Assembly: GCA_046347195.1 (NCBI GenBank)
Contig: JAXMGQ010000021.1
Coordinates: 14,762-78,761 of the forward strand
Source of the DNA: TMP-86 sp046347195
GTDB taxonomy: Bacteria > Pseudomonadota > Gammaproteobacteria > Steroidobacterales > Steroidobacteraceae
Length of the DNA: 64,000 bases
Direction: 5' to 3'
Part shown: one piece after another, positions 16,766 through 25,139 of the stretch
Layout of the letters: each line of letters starts with the position of its first letter
How positions within the stretch are numbered: the stretch's first letter is position 1
The notes under the pieces: model-generated
Seen by the model: the letters and a program-made list of their open reading frames with translations, nothing else
What the model was told of the DNA's origin: nothing
The model's database searches: none
Position numbers and translations under genes: made by a program

Positions 16766-17328
16766 ATGAGCGCGGATAAGTGTGCCGTCGAATGCGGTGA
16801 GATCGATATGGCGGAGTTCCAGACGCTCCTGTCGGTCAATTATGTGCTGCCGGCGCTGGACACAACGATCCACGCGACCAGCAACCTCGTTTAGCTCCTG
16901 GCCACGCATCCGCAAGGCTGGCAAATGCTGAAAAACAATCGGGCGTGGATGACACGGGCGATTCACGAATCCCTCCGGCTCGGGGACCGGTGCAGGCCTA
17001 TTCCCGGGTGGTCACCCAACCGACGATGATTGACGAGTACGCACTCGAGGCTGGACAGCGGCTGTTTGTGTGCTTTGCGGCTGCGAACCGCGATCCGCGC
17101 CACTATCCGGATGCGGATCGTCTGGATTTCTCCCGTAACGCGGCCGACCACGTTGCGTTCGGATACACCGAGCATGTTTGCCTGGGCCGCAATCAAGCCA
17201 TACCCGAAATGACCGAACTGTTGACTCAGTTGCTGGACAAGGCAGACACCCTGCGCCTGATCGAGGCCGAGCGCTGGTTCAACAACAGCCTTCGCGGTTT
17301 TGCGAGGCTTTGGGTGGAATTCTCTTGA
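16766..17328 (+). pseudogene. Cytochrome P450 remnant (I helix to C-terminus)
   Basis: From ATG 16766 the forward frame reads through a P450 I helix (YVLPALDTTIHATSNLV), hits TAG where most relatives have Trp (NLV*LLATHP), and continues to the K-helix ExxR motif (IHESLRL). A one-base shift in the GGGG run near 16980 then leads to VQAYSRVVTQPTM and the heme loop FGYTEHVCLGRNQA with its cysteine ligand. The N-terminal 180-200 residues are absent. So the gene is 5'-truncated, carries a nonsense mutation (TGG to TAG fits) and a frameshift. It once supplied a monooxygenase, probably of the bacterial CYP class that hydroxylates small molecules. It sits between the APC permease and the second GntR gene. 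Confidence 0.82.
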
Positions 17329-17358
17329 GTTGCTGGCCCTGTCGGGTTGCCGCGAACC

Positions 17359-18009
17359 CTACTGCTGTCCGACCCGCTTACGGATCAAGGCGATGACCCA
17401 GCGAATATGTTTGCTCCAGTGCTTGCAAGCCGACACGGCGTCGCCTTTGGCCAATGCCGATCCGGTGATCTGGTAATTCTTCATGTACCGGTCCCAGAAA
17501 TCGTCGGGCAGGTAGTCGGCCATCTGCCTATAGAAGTATTCCAGGTGAATCCGGTTCAAGATGGGATTCAGATAGGAATTCCCAGACAAATCATTGACCA
17601 GGCGGTGCGAGGTCGCGATGGCCGTAAAGAAATCATGTGGGTTGCGGCGCTTGCCGGCGGCGATAATGGGTTTGATGACCGCGCTGATCTGGCGCCGTGT
17701 GGCCGAATCCTTGAGTTTTGGCGCGATCAGGCGCAGTGCGATCAGCCCGATCGCTTCCAGCACCTCCAAGCCGTCGATGAAGATGGCCGGGCTTAGTGTC
17801 ATGACATTGGAGCCCTTGTTGGGATTGATTTCCACCAGTCCCTCGCCGGCGAGGATATGCAACGCCTCCCGGACGGGGGCCAGGCTCGTGCCCAGCTGCG
17901 AGGCCAACTCCGAGGTGATCAGGCGCTGGCCGGGGGCATAGCGACCGCGCTGAATGCCGGTCCTCAATTCCGTCAACACGGTTTCCACGCTCTTGTTCGT
18001 CTTTGTCAT
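17359..18009 (-). CDS. GntR-family transcriptional regulator (FCD type)
   Basis: 216 residues. The winged helix is at about residues 5-75, with LASQLGTSLAPVREALHILAGEGLVEI as the recognition part and NKGSNVMTL as the wing. The helical C-terminal domain follows, with SHRLVNDLSGNSYL (His/Asn). It resembles the first regulator (5521-6273) in architecture and in details such as xxPVREALxxLAGxGxVE, so the two are distant paralogues serving the same island. It is divergent from the MetE-like gene across 237 bases, which is its probable target. The usual mechanism is repression lifted by a pathway acid. Confidence 0.9.
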   Translation of the reverse strand: MTKTNKSVETVLTELRTGIQRGRYAPGQRLITSELASQLGTSLAPVREALHILAGEGLVEINPNKGSNVMTLSPAIFIDGLEVLEAIGLIALRLIAPKLKDSATRRQISAVIKPIIAAGKRRNPHDFFTAIATSHRLVNDLSGNSYLNPILNRIHLEYFYRQMADYLPDDFWDRYMKNYQITGSALAKGDAVSACKHWSKHIRWVIALIRKRVGQQ

Positions 18010-18150
18010 GATCTGAATGCTTGATGCGCTGTCGCCACCGGTGCCCCGAACTGGCGGTCCAGCGCGACTTTAGCACAGCACCCGCGCCGGCACCGGGGCT
18101 GGGCAGGTGGCTCGGGTGCCGGTGGTCCAGGATATGAACGTTGATATTAG

Positions 18151-18168
18151 CGATAATCTCGTCTATCG
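18151..18168. promoter_or_regulatory. Possible operator in GntR / MetE-like divergent region
   Basis: CGATA-atctcgtc-TATCG is an inverted repeat with 5-bp arms in the AT-richer part of the 237-bp divergent gap between the second GntR gene and the MetE-like gene. It is short and could occur by chance. It does not match the TTCGAAGAT motif of the first regulator. Confidence 0.25.
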
Positions 18169-18246
18169 TTCTTTATGTGTTCCCTGGATCTGCCCGCCGG
18201 CGATCTGCTGCAGGTGGCTCGCATTTCTTCCGCCGGAGGCAATACA

Positions 18247-19464
18247 GTGAAAAAAAACGCAGATCGGATCCTCACCACCCATGTGGGTAGCCTGCCGCGG
18301 GCGCCCAAGCTGCTATCCCTACTGGGAGACATCGACGCCGGGAAGCCGGTCGACCGTGCACAGTTTCACCGGGAAGCGATGCAAGACTTGCGCGAGATCA
18401 TCCGCCAGCAGGCTGCGGCGGGCGTCGATATCGCGGGTGATGGCGAGCTGCCGCGCATCGGTTTTTCGATGTACGTCAAGGACCGCATGAGCGGATTTGG
18501 TGGAGTCGCTAAGCGGGGGACGGTTACCGATTTTGCGAAGTTCCCCGGCTACGCGGCACTCATGGCGAAGCGCATGAATTTGAGCGCCAGCGACTCGGCA
18601 TCCGTAGTGCCCACACCTGAGTGTATTGGTCCGGTGATCTATGATCCCAAACGAACCCGCGTGACCGAAGAATTGGACCTCTTCAAGCAGGCGCTGGCGG
18701 CGGAACCGCTGGCCAGCGGCAAGTTTTCAGAGACATTCGTTACGGCTGCGACGCCCGGTATCATCTCGACGACGCTGTTGCGCAATGCCGCGCATCCGAC
18801 CTATCCGGATGATGAGCCCTATGTCCTGGCTATTGCAGAGGCGATGAAGATTGAATACGAGTCCATCGTGGGCGCCGGGCATGTGTTGCAGCTTGATGCG
18901 CCGGATCTTGCCCTGGAACGCCAGATCATGTTCGTCGATCAGCCGCTGCCGGTGTTCCTGAAGCGGGTTGAACTGCACATCGAGGCCATCAACCGCGCCG
19001 TCCGGGACATCCCGCCCGAGAAGGTGAGGCTCCACATGTGCTGGGGCAACTGGGACGGCCCGCATTGCGATGACATCGATCTGGAGCCATTGCTTCCGTT
19101 GCTGTACAAGGCGCGCGTCGGAGGTTTGTCGTTGGCCTGCGCCAATCCGCGCCACAGTCATGAATCCGCGCTGTTCCGGCGGCTGCCGCCCCCGAAGGAC
19201 TGGGTGCTGCTGCCCGGGGTCATCGATGTGACCACTAACATGGTGGAACACCCGCAATTAGTGGCGAATCGGCTGCTGGACTTCGTGGACATGCTGGGGG
19301 ACCGCGAGCGGGTCATCGGTAACACGGATTGCGGCTTTTCGACCTTCGCGGGCTACACCATGATCGCACCCGACGTCGTTTGGGAAAAGTTGCGAACGTT
19401 GGCCGCAGGAGCCGCTTTGGCAAGCAAGAACCTGTGGGGCAAGGCATTAGGGAGTGCGGCATGA
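18247..19464 (+). CDS. MetE C-terminal-like (cobalamin-independent methionine synthase family) protein
   Basis: 405 residues from GTG 18247, chosen because GGAGG lies seven bases upstream; the frame is open from 18175. The protein is a single (betaalpha)8 barrel like the catalytic half of MetE (about 750 residues), without the N-terminal half. The zinc/thiol-site residues are present: His263 and Cys265 in LHMCWGNWDG and Cys362 in NTDCGFST. TTHVGSLPR at the N-terminus is also a family hallmark. Stand-alone members transfer methyl or related groups to or from thiols in catabolic pathways, and some act in epoxide or coenzyme-M chemistry. The context (coupled SDR, GntR regulator) argues for catabolism rather than methionine synthesis. 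Confidence 0.87.
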   Translation: MKKNADRILTTHVGSLPRAPKLLSLLGDIDAGKPVDRAQFHREAMQDLREIIRQQAAAGVDIAGDGELPRIGFSMYVKDRMSGFGGVAKRGTVTDFAKFPGYAALMAKRMNLSASDSASVVPTPECIGPVIYDPKRTRVTEELDLFKQALAAEPLASGKFSETFVTAATPGIISTTLLRNAAHPTYPDDEPYVLAIAEAMKIEYESIVGAGHVLQLDAPDLALERQIMFVDQPLPVFLKRVELHIEAINRAVRDIPPEKVRLHMCWGNWDGPHCDDIDLEPLLPLLYKARVGGLSLACANPRHSHESALFRRLPPPKDWVLLPGVIDVTTNMVEHPQLVANRLLDFVDMLGDRERVIGNTDCGFSTFAGYTMIAPDVVWEKLRTLAAGAALASKNLWGKALGSAA

Positions 19465-20231
19465 AGCTCAAAGACAAGGTGGCCTTTGTGACCGGCGGTT
19501 CCTCGGGGATCGGAGAGGCGGTGGCCAAGCGCTTCGCGCGGGAAGGCGCCAAGGTGATCGTGGCAGCCAGCTCGGATCTTGCCAAGGCGGAGAATGTTGT
19601 TGCATCGATCCGCGAGAACAGCGGCACCGCCATCGCCTGCGTCGTCGACGTTCGCAAACGCGAGTCGGTCGATGCGGCGGTGGCGACGGCGGAGAAGGCG
19701 TTCGGCGCGATCGATGTCCTCGTGAACGGCGCGGGAGTGTACTACGCCACGCCCATCGGTGCGACATCGGTCGAAGACATGAACCGCATGATCGATGTGA
19801 ACCTGAAGGGCACGTTCAACATGATCAATGCGGTGGCGCCGAGCATGAAGGCGGCGGGACGTGGCAGGATCGTGAATTTTTCCTCGGTGGCGGCGGTCAT
19901 GGGCGTGCGCGAACGGAGCCTTTACTGCGCCACCAAGGCTGCCATTGCGCAGATGACGGCGGCCATGGCGCGCGAACTGGCGCCTTTCGGCGTCGCCATC
20001 AACGCCATTGCTCCCGGCAACACGTCCACACCGATGAACGTGAAAGTGCGGACCGATCCCGCGTATGCCGCGCAATTGACGGGGATGAAGGCGGCGACGC
20101 CGTCGCCAACCACGTACTCGGATCCCGAGGATATCGCCACGATTGTGTTGTTTCTGGCATCCGATGATGCCCGCACCATGCATGGCGCTTTGGTGATAGC
20201 CGACGAGGGTATTTCGACGGGTTTGGGTTGA
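19461..20231 (+). CDS. Short-chain dehydrogenase/reductase (SDR)
   Basis: 256 residues with the classical cofactor loop TGGSSGIGEAV (residues 11-21), NGAG strand, and catalytic Ser142 - Tyr155 - Lys159 (NFSSVAAV, YCATK). The start overlaps the stop of the MetE-like gene by four bases (ATGA). This MetE-like + SDR pair is thus translationally coupled and should act on the same intermediate. The other SDR in the window (11134-11898) is only distantly similar and has a different cofactor loop. NAD(P) preference is not clear. Confidence 0.92.
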   Translation: MKLKDKVAFVTGGSSGIGEAVAKRFAREGAKVIVAASSDLAKAENVVASIRENSGTAIACVVDVRKRESVDAAVATAEKAFGAIDVLVNGAGVYYATPIGATSVEDMNRMIDVNLKGTFNMINAVAPSMKAAGRGRIVNFSSVAAVMGVRERSLYCATKAAIAQMTAAMARELAPFGVAINAIAPGNTSTPMNVKVRTDPAYAAQLTGMKAATPSPTTYSDPEDIATIVLFLASDDARTMHGALVIADEGISTGLG

Positions 20232-20238
20232 GGTTCGC

Positions 20239-20373
20239 TTGAGACGCGATCTCGCCATCATCAAGATCGATGGGCGGTCGATCCACGTGCTGGAGCACGA
20301 GGAGCACATGGAGCGGGCTGGCGCCGCCCGCGGACCCTACACGGGGCTCCAGGGATTTTCTAAGAAAATCTGA
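20239..20373 (+). CDS. Short open frame after the SDR, possible truncated gene
   Basis: A TTG at 20239 with GAGG five bases upstream opens a 44-codon frame (begins LRRDLAIIKIDGRSIHVLEH) that stops at 20373. The ribosome site overlaps the SDR stop, so it would be coupled. I do not recognise the protein. Its last codons run into the 17-bp inverted repeat at 20354-20370, so this may be the 5' end of a gene cut off there. Coding potential is uncertain. Confidence 0.25.
   Translation: MRRDLAIIKIDGRSIHVLEHEEHMERAGAARGPYTGLQGFSKKI
20354..20370. repeat. Short perfect inverted repeat, possible terminator stem
   Basis: GATTTTCT-A-AGAAAATC is perfectly symmetric. It lies between the SDR operon and the convergent GGDEF-EAL gene. 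It is AT-rich, with no GC clamp and no clear T tract, so it would be a weak terminator. It could instead be a scar or a protein-binding site. Confidence 0.35.
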
Positions 20374-20479
20374 CCCGAGAGTGGATCCTCTGCGAGCTTG
20401 ATCTGCACGAGACTGGCTAGCCGCAATTCGGGGCGGCGGGTCTTCGCCATGGGTCGGCCCGGAATTCCCGTCTCGCGGA

Positions 20480-22321
20480 TCAGGCGGTCAGGACCATCAA
20501 TTCCTCGTTGTCCGCAGGAGCGGCAGGGGCGGGCGCCGCCTTGGGCTTGAGCCAGGCCAGGCAGTCGGCCGCCGGCATGGGCTTGGCGAAGAGAAATCCC
20601 TGCCCGAGCATGCATTCGAGCTTCAGCAAGGCATCGACCTGCTGGTAGGACTCGATGCCTTCGGCGATCACCTCGATGTTGAGATGGCGGGCCATGGCGA
20701 GGATCGCGTTGACGATGGCGAGGTCGTTGCTGTCGGTGACGAGGTCGCGGATGAAGCTGCGATCGATCTTCAGCGCATCGACGCGCCAGGTCTTCAGGTA
20801 ACTGAGGCTCGAATAGCCGGTGCCGAAGTCGTCGATCGCGATGCGCACGCCGAGGTCGCGCAGCCGGCTCATGCTCTCCGTGGAGCTCTCGCCCTGGCGG
20901 TTCTGGCCGCCATCGAACATCACCCGTTCCGTCATCTCGAGTTGCAGCATGTCTGCCGCGATACCCTGGCTCTTGAGCAGCGTCGCGATGATGTTGTCGA
21001 GTTTCCCGCGGCGGATCTGGCCGGGAGACACGTTGACCGACATCGGCACCAAAGTGGCGCCGGCGCGCCGCCAGGCGTTCATGTCGGCGAGGGCACGCTG
21101 CAGGACGAAGTTGCCGAGCGGGACGATGAGGCCTGATTCCTCCGCCACCGGGATGAACTTGTCAGGCGGGATCATGCCGTGCACGGGGTGGCGCCAGCGC
21201 ATCAGCGCCTCGAGCCCGACGACCTTGCGGGTGCGGAAATGGATCAGGGGTTGATAGTGCACGTCGAGCTGCTTGCCGCGCATTGCCTCGCGGATGGCCT
21301 CCTCCATGGCAACGCGATGCTTCAACTTCTGGTTCATCACCGGGTTGAACATCTGCACGTTGTTGCGGCCGCGTTCCTTGGCCTGGTACATCGCCGTGTC
21401 CGAATGCTTCAGCAATTCACCCACGTCGGTCCCATCGCGGGGGAACAGGCTCACGCCCACGCTGCCGGTGGTCTGCAGCGCATGGCCGCCGATCACGATG
21501 GGATTCTTCAGGCTGTCGACGATGCGGGCCGCACTGCCGCTCACATCGGCGTTGCTGACCACGCGTGGCAGCACCACCACGAATTCATCGCCTCCCATGC
21601 GGATCACGACATCGGACTCGCGCACGCAGTCCCGCAGCCGGCGGGCCACCTCCTGCAGGAGCTGGTCACCGGTCTCGTGGCCGCGGGTATCGTTGATGTG
21701 CTTGAAATGATCCAGGTCGAGGAAGATGACGCCCAGCACGGTGTTGGCCGACTTCGCTTCCGAGATGGCCCGGGGGAGGAATTCCGAGAGGAAATGCCGG
21801 TTGGGAAGGCCGGTGAGCTGGTCGTGATGCGCCAGCTGGTCCAGGCGCTGCTGGTTGTCGAGCAACTGCTGCTCGACCTTGACGCGAACGGAGATGTCCC
21901 GGGCCACGAACAGCAGCAGTTCGCGCCCCTCCAGCGTGATCGAGCTGCATCGGATCTCGCTGTCCAGCAGCGAACCGTTCTTGTGCCGCTGCCGCGCGTG
22001 CGCGACGCTGGAATTGGCGCTGGCCTTGACCAGGCGCGCCTGCAGGGCTTCGGGTGACAGGGAGTCATCGGCGAAAACCTGCGACAGCGTCAGCGTGCGC
22101 GCTTCCTCGATGGTGAATCCGAGGGTGCGGCTGAAGGCGACGTTGCAATGCTCGACGCGAAGCGTCGCGGGGTCGACGCAGACGACGCTGTCGACGATCT
22201 GGTCGACGCTGACCTTGTAGGGGTTCTCGTCGGTGGATTGGGTGAGCGCACCATAAGCGCGCTTCATGCGCTCGGTGGCGGCTCTGAAGGAAGAGCTCAT
22301 CCGAAGCTTGCCATTCGACAT
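20480..22321 (-). CDS. PAS-GGDEF-EAL cyclic-di-GMP signalling protein
   Basis: 613 residues. A PAS-type sensor domain covers about 35-150 (VEHCNVAFSRTLGFTIEEA). The diguanylate cyclase domain follows with an intact GGDEF at 243-247. A product-inhibition I-site RESD (234-237) sits the required five residues before it. The EAL domain has EAL at 371-373, the metal-site IDDFGTGYSS, and VIAEGIES, so phosphodiesterase activity is also plausible. No membrane segment is seen, so it is cytosolic. Tandem proteins of this type both make and degrade c-di-GMP, with one activity usually dominant. Every signature residue is present, in contrast to the degenerate GGDEF-EAL protein at 45089. Confidence 0.95.
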   Translation of the reverse strand: MSNGKLRMSSSFRAATERMKRAYGALTQSTDENPYKVSVDQIVDSVVCVDPATLRVEHCNVAFSRTLGFTIEEARTLTLSQVFADDSLSPEALQARLVKASANSSVAHARQRHKNGSLLDSEIRCSSITLEGRELLLFVARDISVRVKVEQQLLDNQQRLDQLAHHDQLTGLPNRHFLSEFLPRAISEAKSANTVLGVIFLDLDHFKHINDTRGHETGDQLLQEVARRLRDCVRESDVVIRMGGDEFVVVLPRVVSNADVSGSAARIVDSLKNPIVIGGHALQTTGSVGVSLFPRDGTDVGELLKHSDTAMYQAKERGRNNVQMFNPVMNQKLKHRVAMEEAIREAMRGKQLDVHYQPLIHFRTRKVVGLEALMRWRHPVHGMIPPDKFIPVAEESGLIVPLGNFVLQRALADMNAWRRAGATLVPMSVNVSPGQIRRGKLDNIIATLLKSQGIAADMLQLEMTERVMFDGGQNRQGESSTESMSRLRDLGVRIAIDDFGTGYSSLSYLKTWRVDALKIDRSFIRDLVTDSNDLAIVNAILAMARHLNIEVIAEGIESYQQVDALLKLECMLGQGFLFAKPMPAADCLAWLKPKAAPAPAAPADNEELMVLTA

Positions 22322-22413
22322 AATCAGCGCCGCTCAGGGTCGGTGCGAAGGAGTATGCCGAGCGGGCGTGGTCCAGACTGTTGCCGACCGCACATAATGG
22401 GAAAACGCGAACT

Positions 22414-23754
22414 TCAGTGGGAAATTCGCAGCCGGAACAGGTTGCAGGCCAGGGAGGTCAACGTCAGCCCCGCGACCACCCAGGCCGTGACGCTGGTTGC
22501 GCCCACGCCGAAGGAGAGCAGGGCCGCGAGCAAGGTCGCGCCGAGCGTCTGACTGACCAGCCGGGTGGTGGAAATGAGTCCACCGGCGGAGGCGACCCGG
22601 TGGGCCGGCGTGAGCTGCACGATGGTGCGGGCGTTGGGAGAGAAGAACATTCCATACCCCGTGCCCACCAGCATCATCCGCCAGACCAGGTGCCAGTGGT
22701 TCAGAGTGCGGGGCAACAGCGCGAGGGAACAGACGCCGATCGTCGCGATCACCATTCCGATGCTGCCCAGGAGCGGCGCGCGATAGCGGTCCGACAGCTC
22801 TGCGGCGAGCGGGGCGACGACGATCATGGTGAGCGGCCACGGCAGGATGGCGGCAGCCACCTCGGCGGGCGAGAAGCCATATTCGGCCTGCAGCCGGAAG
22901 GGCAGTGACAGCATCAAGGTGGAGGACCCGATGAAGGTCAGGTGGGCGGCGAGGACCGCGAGCCCGATGACCGGATGTGCGAGCAGGTCTACCGGCAGGA
23001 TGGGAGCGTCGGATTTCAGCTCGCGACGGACGAAGGCAGCTCCGAGCGACAGACCGGCCAGCACCGCGGGAATCGTCAACAACAGGTGGCCGCCGTGTAC
23101 GCCGGCCTCGATGCCGCCGATGGTGAGACCGAGAGTTGCCGCGCACAGCGCAGCGGCGGCCACATCGTACGGTTTCGGACGGTGAACCGGGTCCGGCAGG
23201 TGCCGCCTGCCGAGCCAGATGGACAGCAGCGCCAGCGGCGGGGTGAGCATGAAGATGTATCGCCAGGACAGGAAGCTGAGGATCGCACCGCCGATGACCG
23301 GTGCCGCGGCCATGGAGCTCGAGACGACCACGTTGTTCAGGGCAAGTCCGCGACCGAGCTGCCGGCGAGGATAGGTTTCCCGGATGAGCGCCGTGGCCAC
23401 GCTGAGCGCGGCGGCGGCGCCCAATGCCTGGAAGAAACGCACGCACAGCAGGAAGGAGAGCTGCGTCGCGAGGAAGCACAGGATGCTGGCGGCCAAGAAC
23501 GTCCATTGACCGAATTGATAGAGCCTGCGCAACCCGATGCGCTCCCCGAGCGCGGAGAACGGCAGGATGGTCATCACCAGTCCCAGCTGATACACGGTGA
23601 CGACCAGCACTGCCTCCGAAGGACGAACGGCGAGATCCGCCGCGAGCGTCGGAAGCGCGATGCTCACGATGTAACCGTCCAGGACGCCCAGCGATGTGCC
23701 CAGGCACAGTGCGACCATCGCGAAGTAGCGTCGCGGTTTGGGAAGTCCTTCCAT
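22414..23754 (-). CDS. MFS transporter, DHA2 (EmrB/QacA) drug-exporter type
   Basis: 446 residues from ATG 23754 (MEGLPKPRRYF); the frame extends 51 codons upstream into the control region but that part is not hydrophobic and unlikely to be translated. The hydrophobic helices begin with ALCLGTSLGVLDGYIVSIALPTLA, the motif-D1-like start of drug:proton antiporters. It then shows GERIGLRRLYQFG (motif A, a variant of GxLaDrxGrkxxl) and the proline-rich motif C region SSMAAAPVIGGAILSFLSWRYIF. It probably exports toxic organic molecules. It is divergent from the AraC regulator at 23887, with a palindrome in between. Confidence 0.88.
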   Translation of the reverse strand: MEGLPKPRRYFAMVALCLGTSLGVLDGYIVSIALPTLAADLAVRPSEAVLVVTVYQLGLVMTILPFSALGERIGLRRLYQFGQWTFLAASILCFLATQLSFLLCVRFFQALGAAAALSVATALIRETYPRRQLGRGLALNNVVVSSSMAAAPVIGGAILSFLSWRYIFMLTPPLALLSIWLGRRHLPDPVHRPKPYDVAAAALCAATLGLTIGGIEAGVHGGHLLLTIPAVLAGLSLGAAFVRRELKSDAPILPVDLLAHPVIGLAVLAAHLTFIGSSTLMLSLPFRLQAEYGFSPAEVAAAILPWPLTMIVVAPLAAELSDRYRAPLLGSIGMVIATIGVCSLALLPRTLNHWHLVWRMMLVGTGYGMFFSPNARTIVQLTPAHRVASAGGLISTTRLVSQTLGATLLAALLSFGVGATSVTAWVVAGLTLTSLACNLFRLRISH

Positions 23755-23852
23755 TCGATGGGATCCGGCGGCGGGCGGCTTGGTATGGTAGCAGCCCGCA
23801 TCCTCATCGCCGGAACTGCTGTAATATAGACATCTAGTTATCAATAGGTTAT

Positions 23853-23864
23853 GAGATATATCTC
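23853..23864. promoter_or_regulatory. 12-bp palindrome in AT-rich divergent promoter region
   Basis: GAGATATATCTC lies in the AT-rich 132-bp gap between the MFS exporter and the AraC gene. The surroundings (around 23821-23875) are the most AT-rich stretch for several kb, fitting a pair of divergent promoters. AraC proteins usually bind direct repeats, so the palindrome's owner is unclear. Confidence 0.3.
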
Positions 23865-23886
23865 GATATAGATTCAAGCGCCGCCT

Positions 23887-25008
23887 GTGCTGGCCGACGG
23901 CGCGCATTCCTGCGCGCGCCCCTCTCGTGTTGGGTTAGTCTCCACCCCAGTGAATCGCAGCACTCCCCCCTCCAGACCCGCCACGTCGCGCGGCTTGTTT
24001 CGCGACATCCTTCACCGTGGCGGACTGCCATTGTCCGAGGTCTTCGATGCCCTGTCGGCGCCGCCGCCGGGTACGCGTTACTTGGCCGATCCTGACCGCG
24101 GCATCAGTGGGGCGCGCATGCGAGTCGATGCGTCGCAGGGAACGGGCAGTTGGGACTTCCTGCGCATCCGCAATGACCTGTTCATGGTCGCGACGGATGC
24201 CGTCTATGACGAGCCTCGTCAGGAGGTGATGCTGGGCGAGGGGCACTACGAGTTCTACGCCAAGCTCTCCGGCAGGCTTCGTTTCGACCTGCCTCGCGGT
24301 GGCTCGTTCGAGATGACGGGTCCCACGCTGGTGTTCGTCAGGCAGGCGCGCGGGGTGAACTTGCGCGAGACGCTGCATGCGCGAACTCGTGAGACCTGCG
24401 CGACGGTGCATTGCCGGCCCGAGTTCCTTCGGTCGCTCCTCGATGAGGAGCGCCTGCGAGCGCTCGACTCGCTGGTGGACACCGGGTCGGACAATCCGCT
24501 GGTGCTTCGGCAGTTTCCCCTGACGCCGGCATTGGCCGTCTGCATCAGGAACCTGATCTCCTGCCCCTTCGACGGTGCGCTGCGACTGCTGTACCTTGAA
24601 TCCAAGGTGCTCGAGTATCTCTGTCACGCGCTCGCAGCCTGCGTGGAAGGCCATCGCACCGCGGACCTGGAATCCACCGGCAGCATCGACCCGCGTCTCG
24701 ACCTTGCCCGTGCCCGCCTGATCGAACCTTCCGGATTGATCCCAGGCGTGCGTGAACTCGCGCGTCTGGTCGGCCTGTCGGAGTCCAAGCTCAAGCGGGA
24801 CTTCAAGGCGGCCTTTGGAAAGTCCATCGTCGAATATGCCCTGGAGCGGCGCATGGCGCTGGCCATGGACATGCTGCGGGCGGGAACCAAGCCGGTGGGC
24901 GAGGTGGCGGCTGCCGTCGGTTATCGTCACCACACCAGTTTCACGGCCGCCTTCCGCCGCTTCTACGGCTTCTCACCCCGCACGTCGGGGAAGGCCACCG
25001 CACACTGA
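23887..25008 (+). CDS. AraC-family transcriptional regulator
   Basis: 373 residues from GTG 23887; the true start may be later, since the first 30 residues are polar and unconserved-looking. The N-terminal ligand domain contains GSWDFLRIRNDLFMVATDAV. The two C-terminal helix-turn-helix motifs are at about 285-365 (VRELARLVGLSESKLKRDFK, then VGEVAAAVGYRHHTSFTAAF). It is a clear paralogue of the AraC gene at 29275: both share GARxxVDxxxGxGSW, the ADxIYD/TDAVYD block and GYRHxTSFTxAFRxxFGF. Together they flank the two CocE hydrolases, which are likely targets. Ligand unknown. Confidence 0.88.
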   Translation: MLADGAHSCARPSRVGLVSTPVNRSTPPSRPATSRGLFRDILHRGGLPLSEVFDALSAPPPGTRYLADPDRGISGARMRVDASQGTGSWDFLRIRNDLFMVATDAVYDEPRQEVMLGEGHYEFYAKLSGRLRFDLPRGGSFEMTGPTLVFVRQARGVNLRETLHARTRETCATVHCRPEFLRSLLDEERLRALDSLVDTGSDNPLVLRQFPLTPALAVCIRNLISCPFDGALRLLYLESKVLEYLCHALAACVEGHRTADLESTGSIDPRLDLARARLIEPSGLIPGVRELARLVGLSESKLKRDFKAAFGKSIVEYALERRMALAMDMLRAGTKPVGEVAAAVGYRHHTSFTAAFRRFYGFSPRTSGKATAH

Positions 25009-25139
25009 GCGCGTTGCCACGCCAGGCAGCGCACGCACCCTCGCCGTGAAGTCTCCTAAGTTTGCGGCACGGCCTCTTCAGTACCCATGCAGGATCCATG
25101 GTAATAGTTCACTCGCCCGTCCCGAAAAGAGCGAGAACC

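Noticed and set aside
16865..16897. TAG inside the P450 as a recoded sense codon
   Set aside because: The gene is also truncated and frameshifted, and relatives carry Trp there, so a simple nonsense mutation explains it.
18010..18246. SAM or cobalamin riboswitch upstream of the MetE-like gene
   Set aside because: No recognisable stem pattern or B12-box was found; the GntR regulator is the simpler control.
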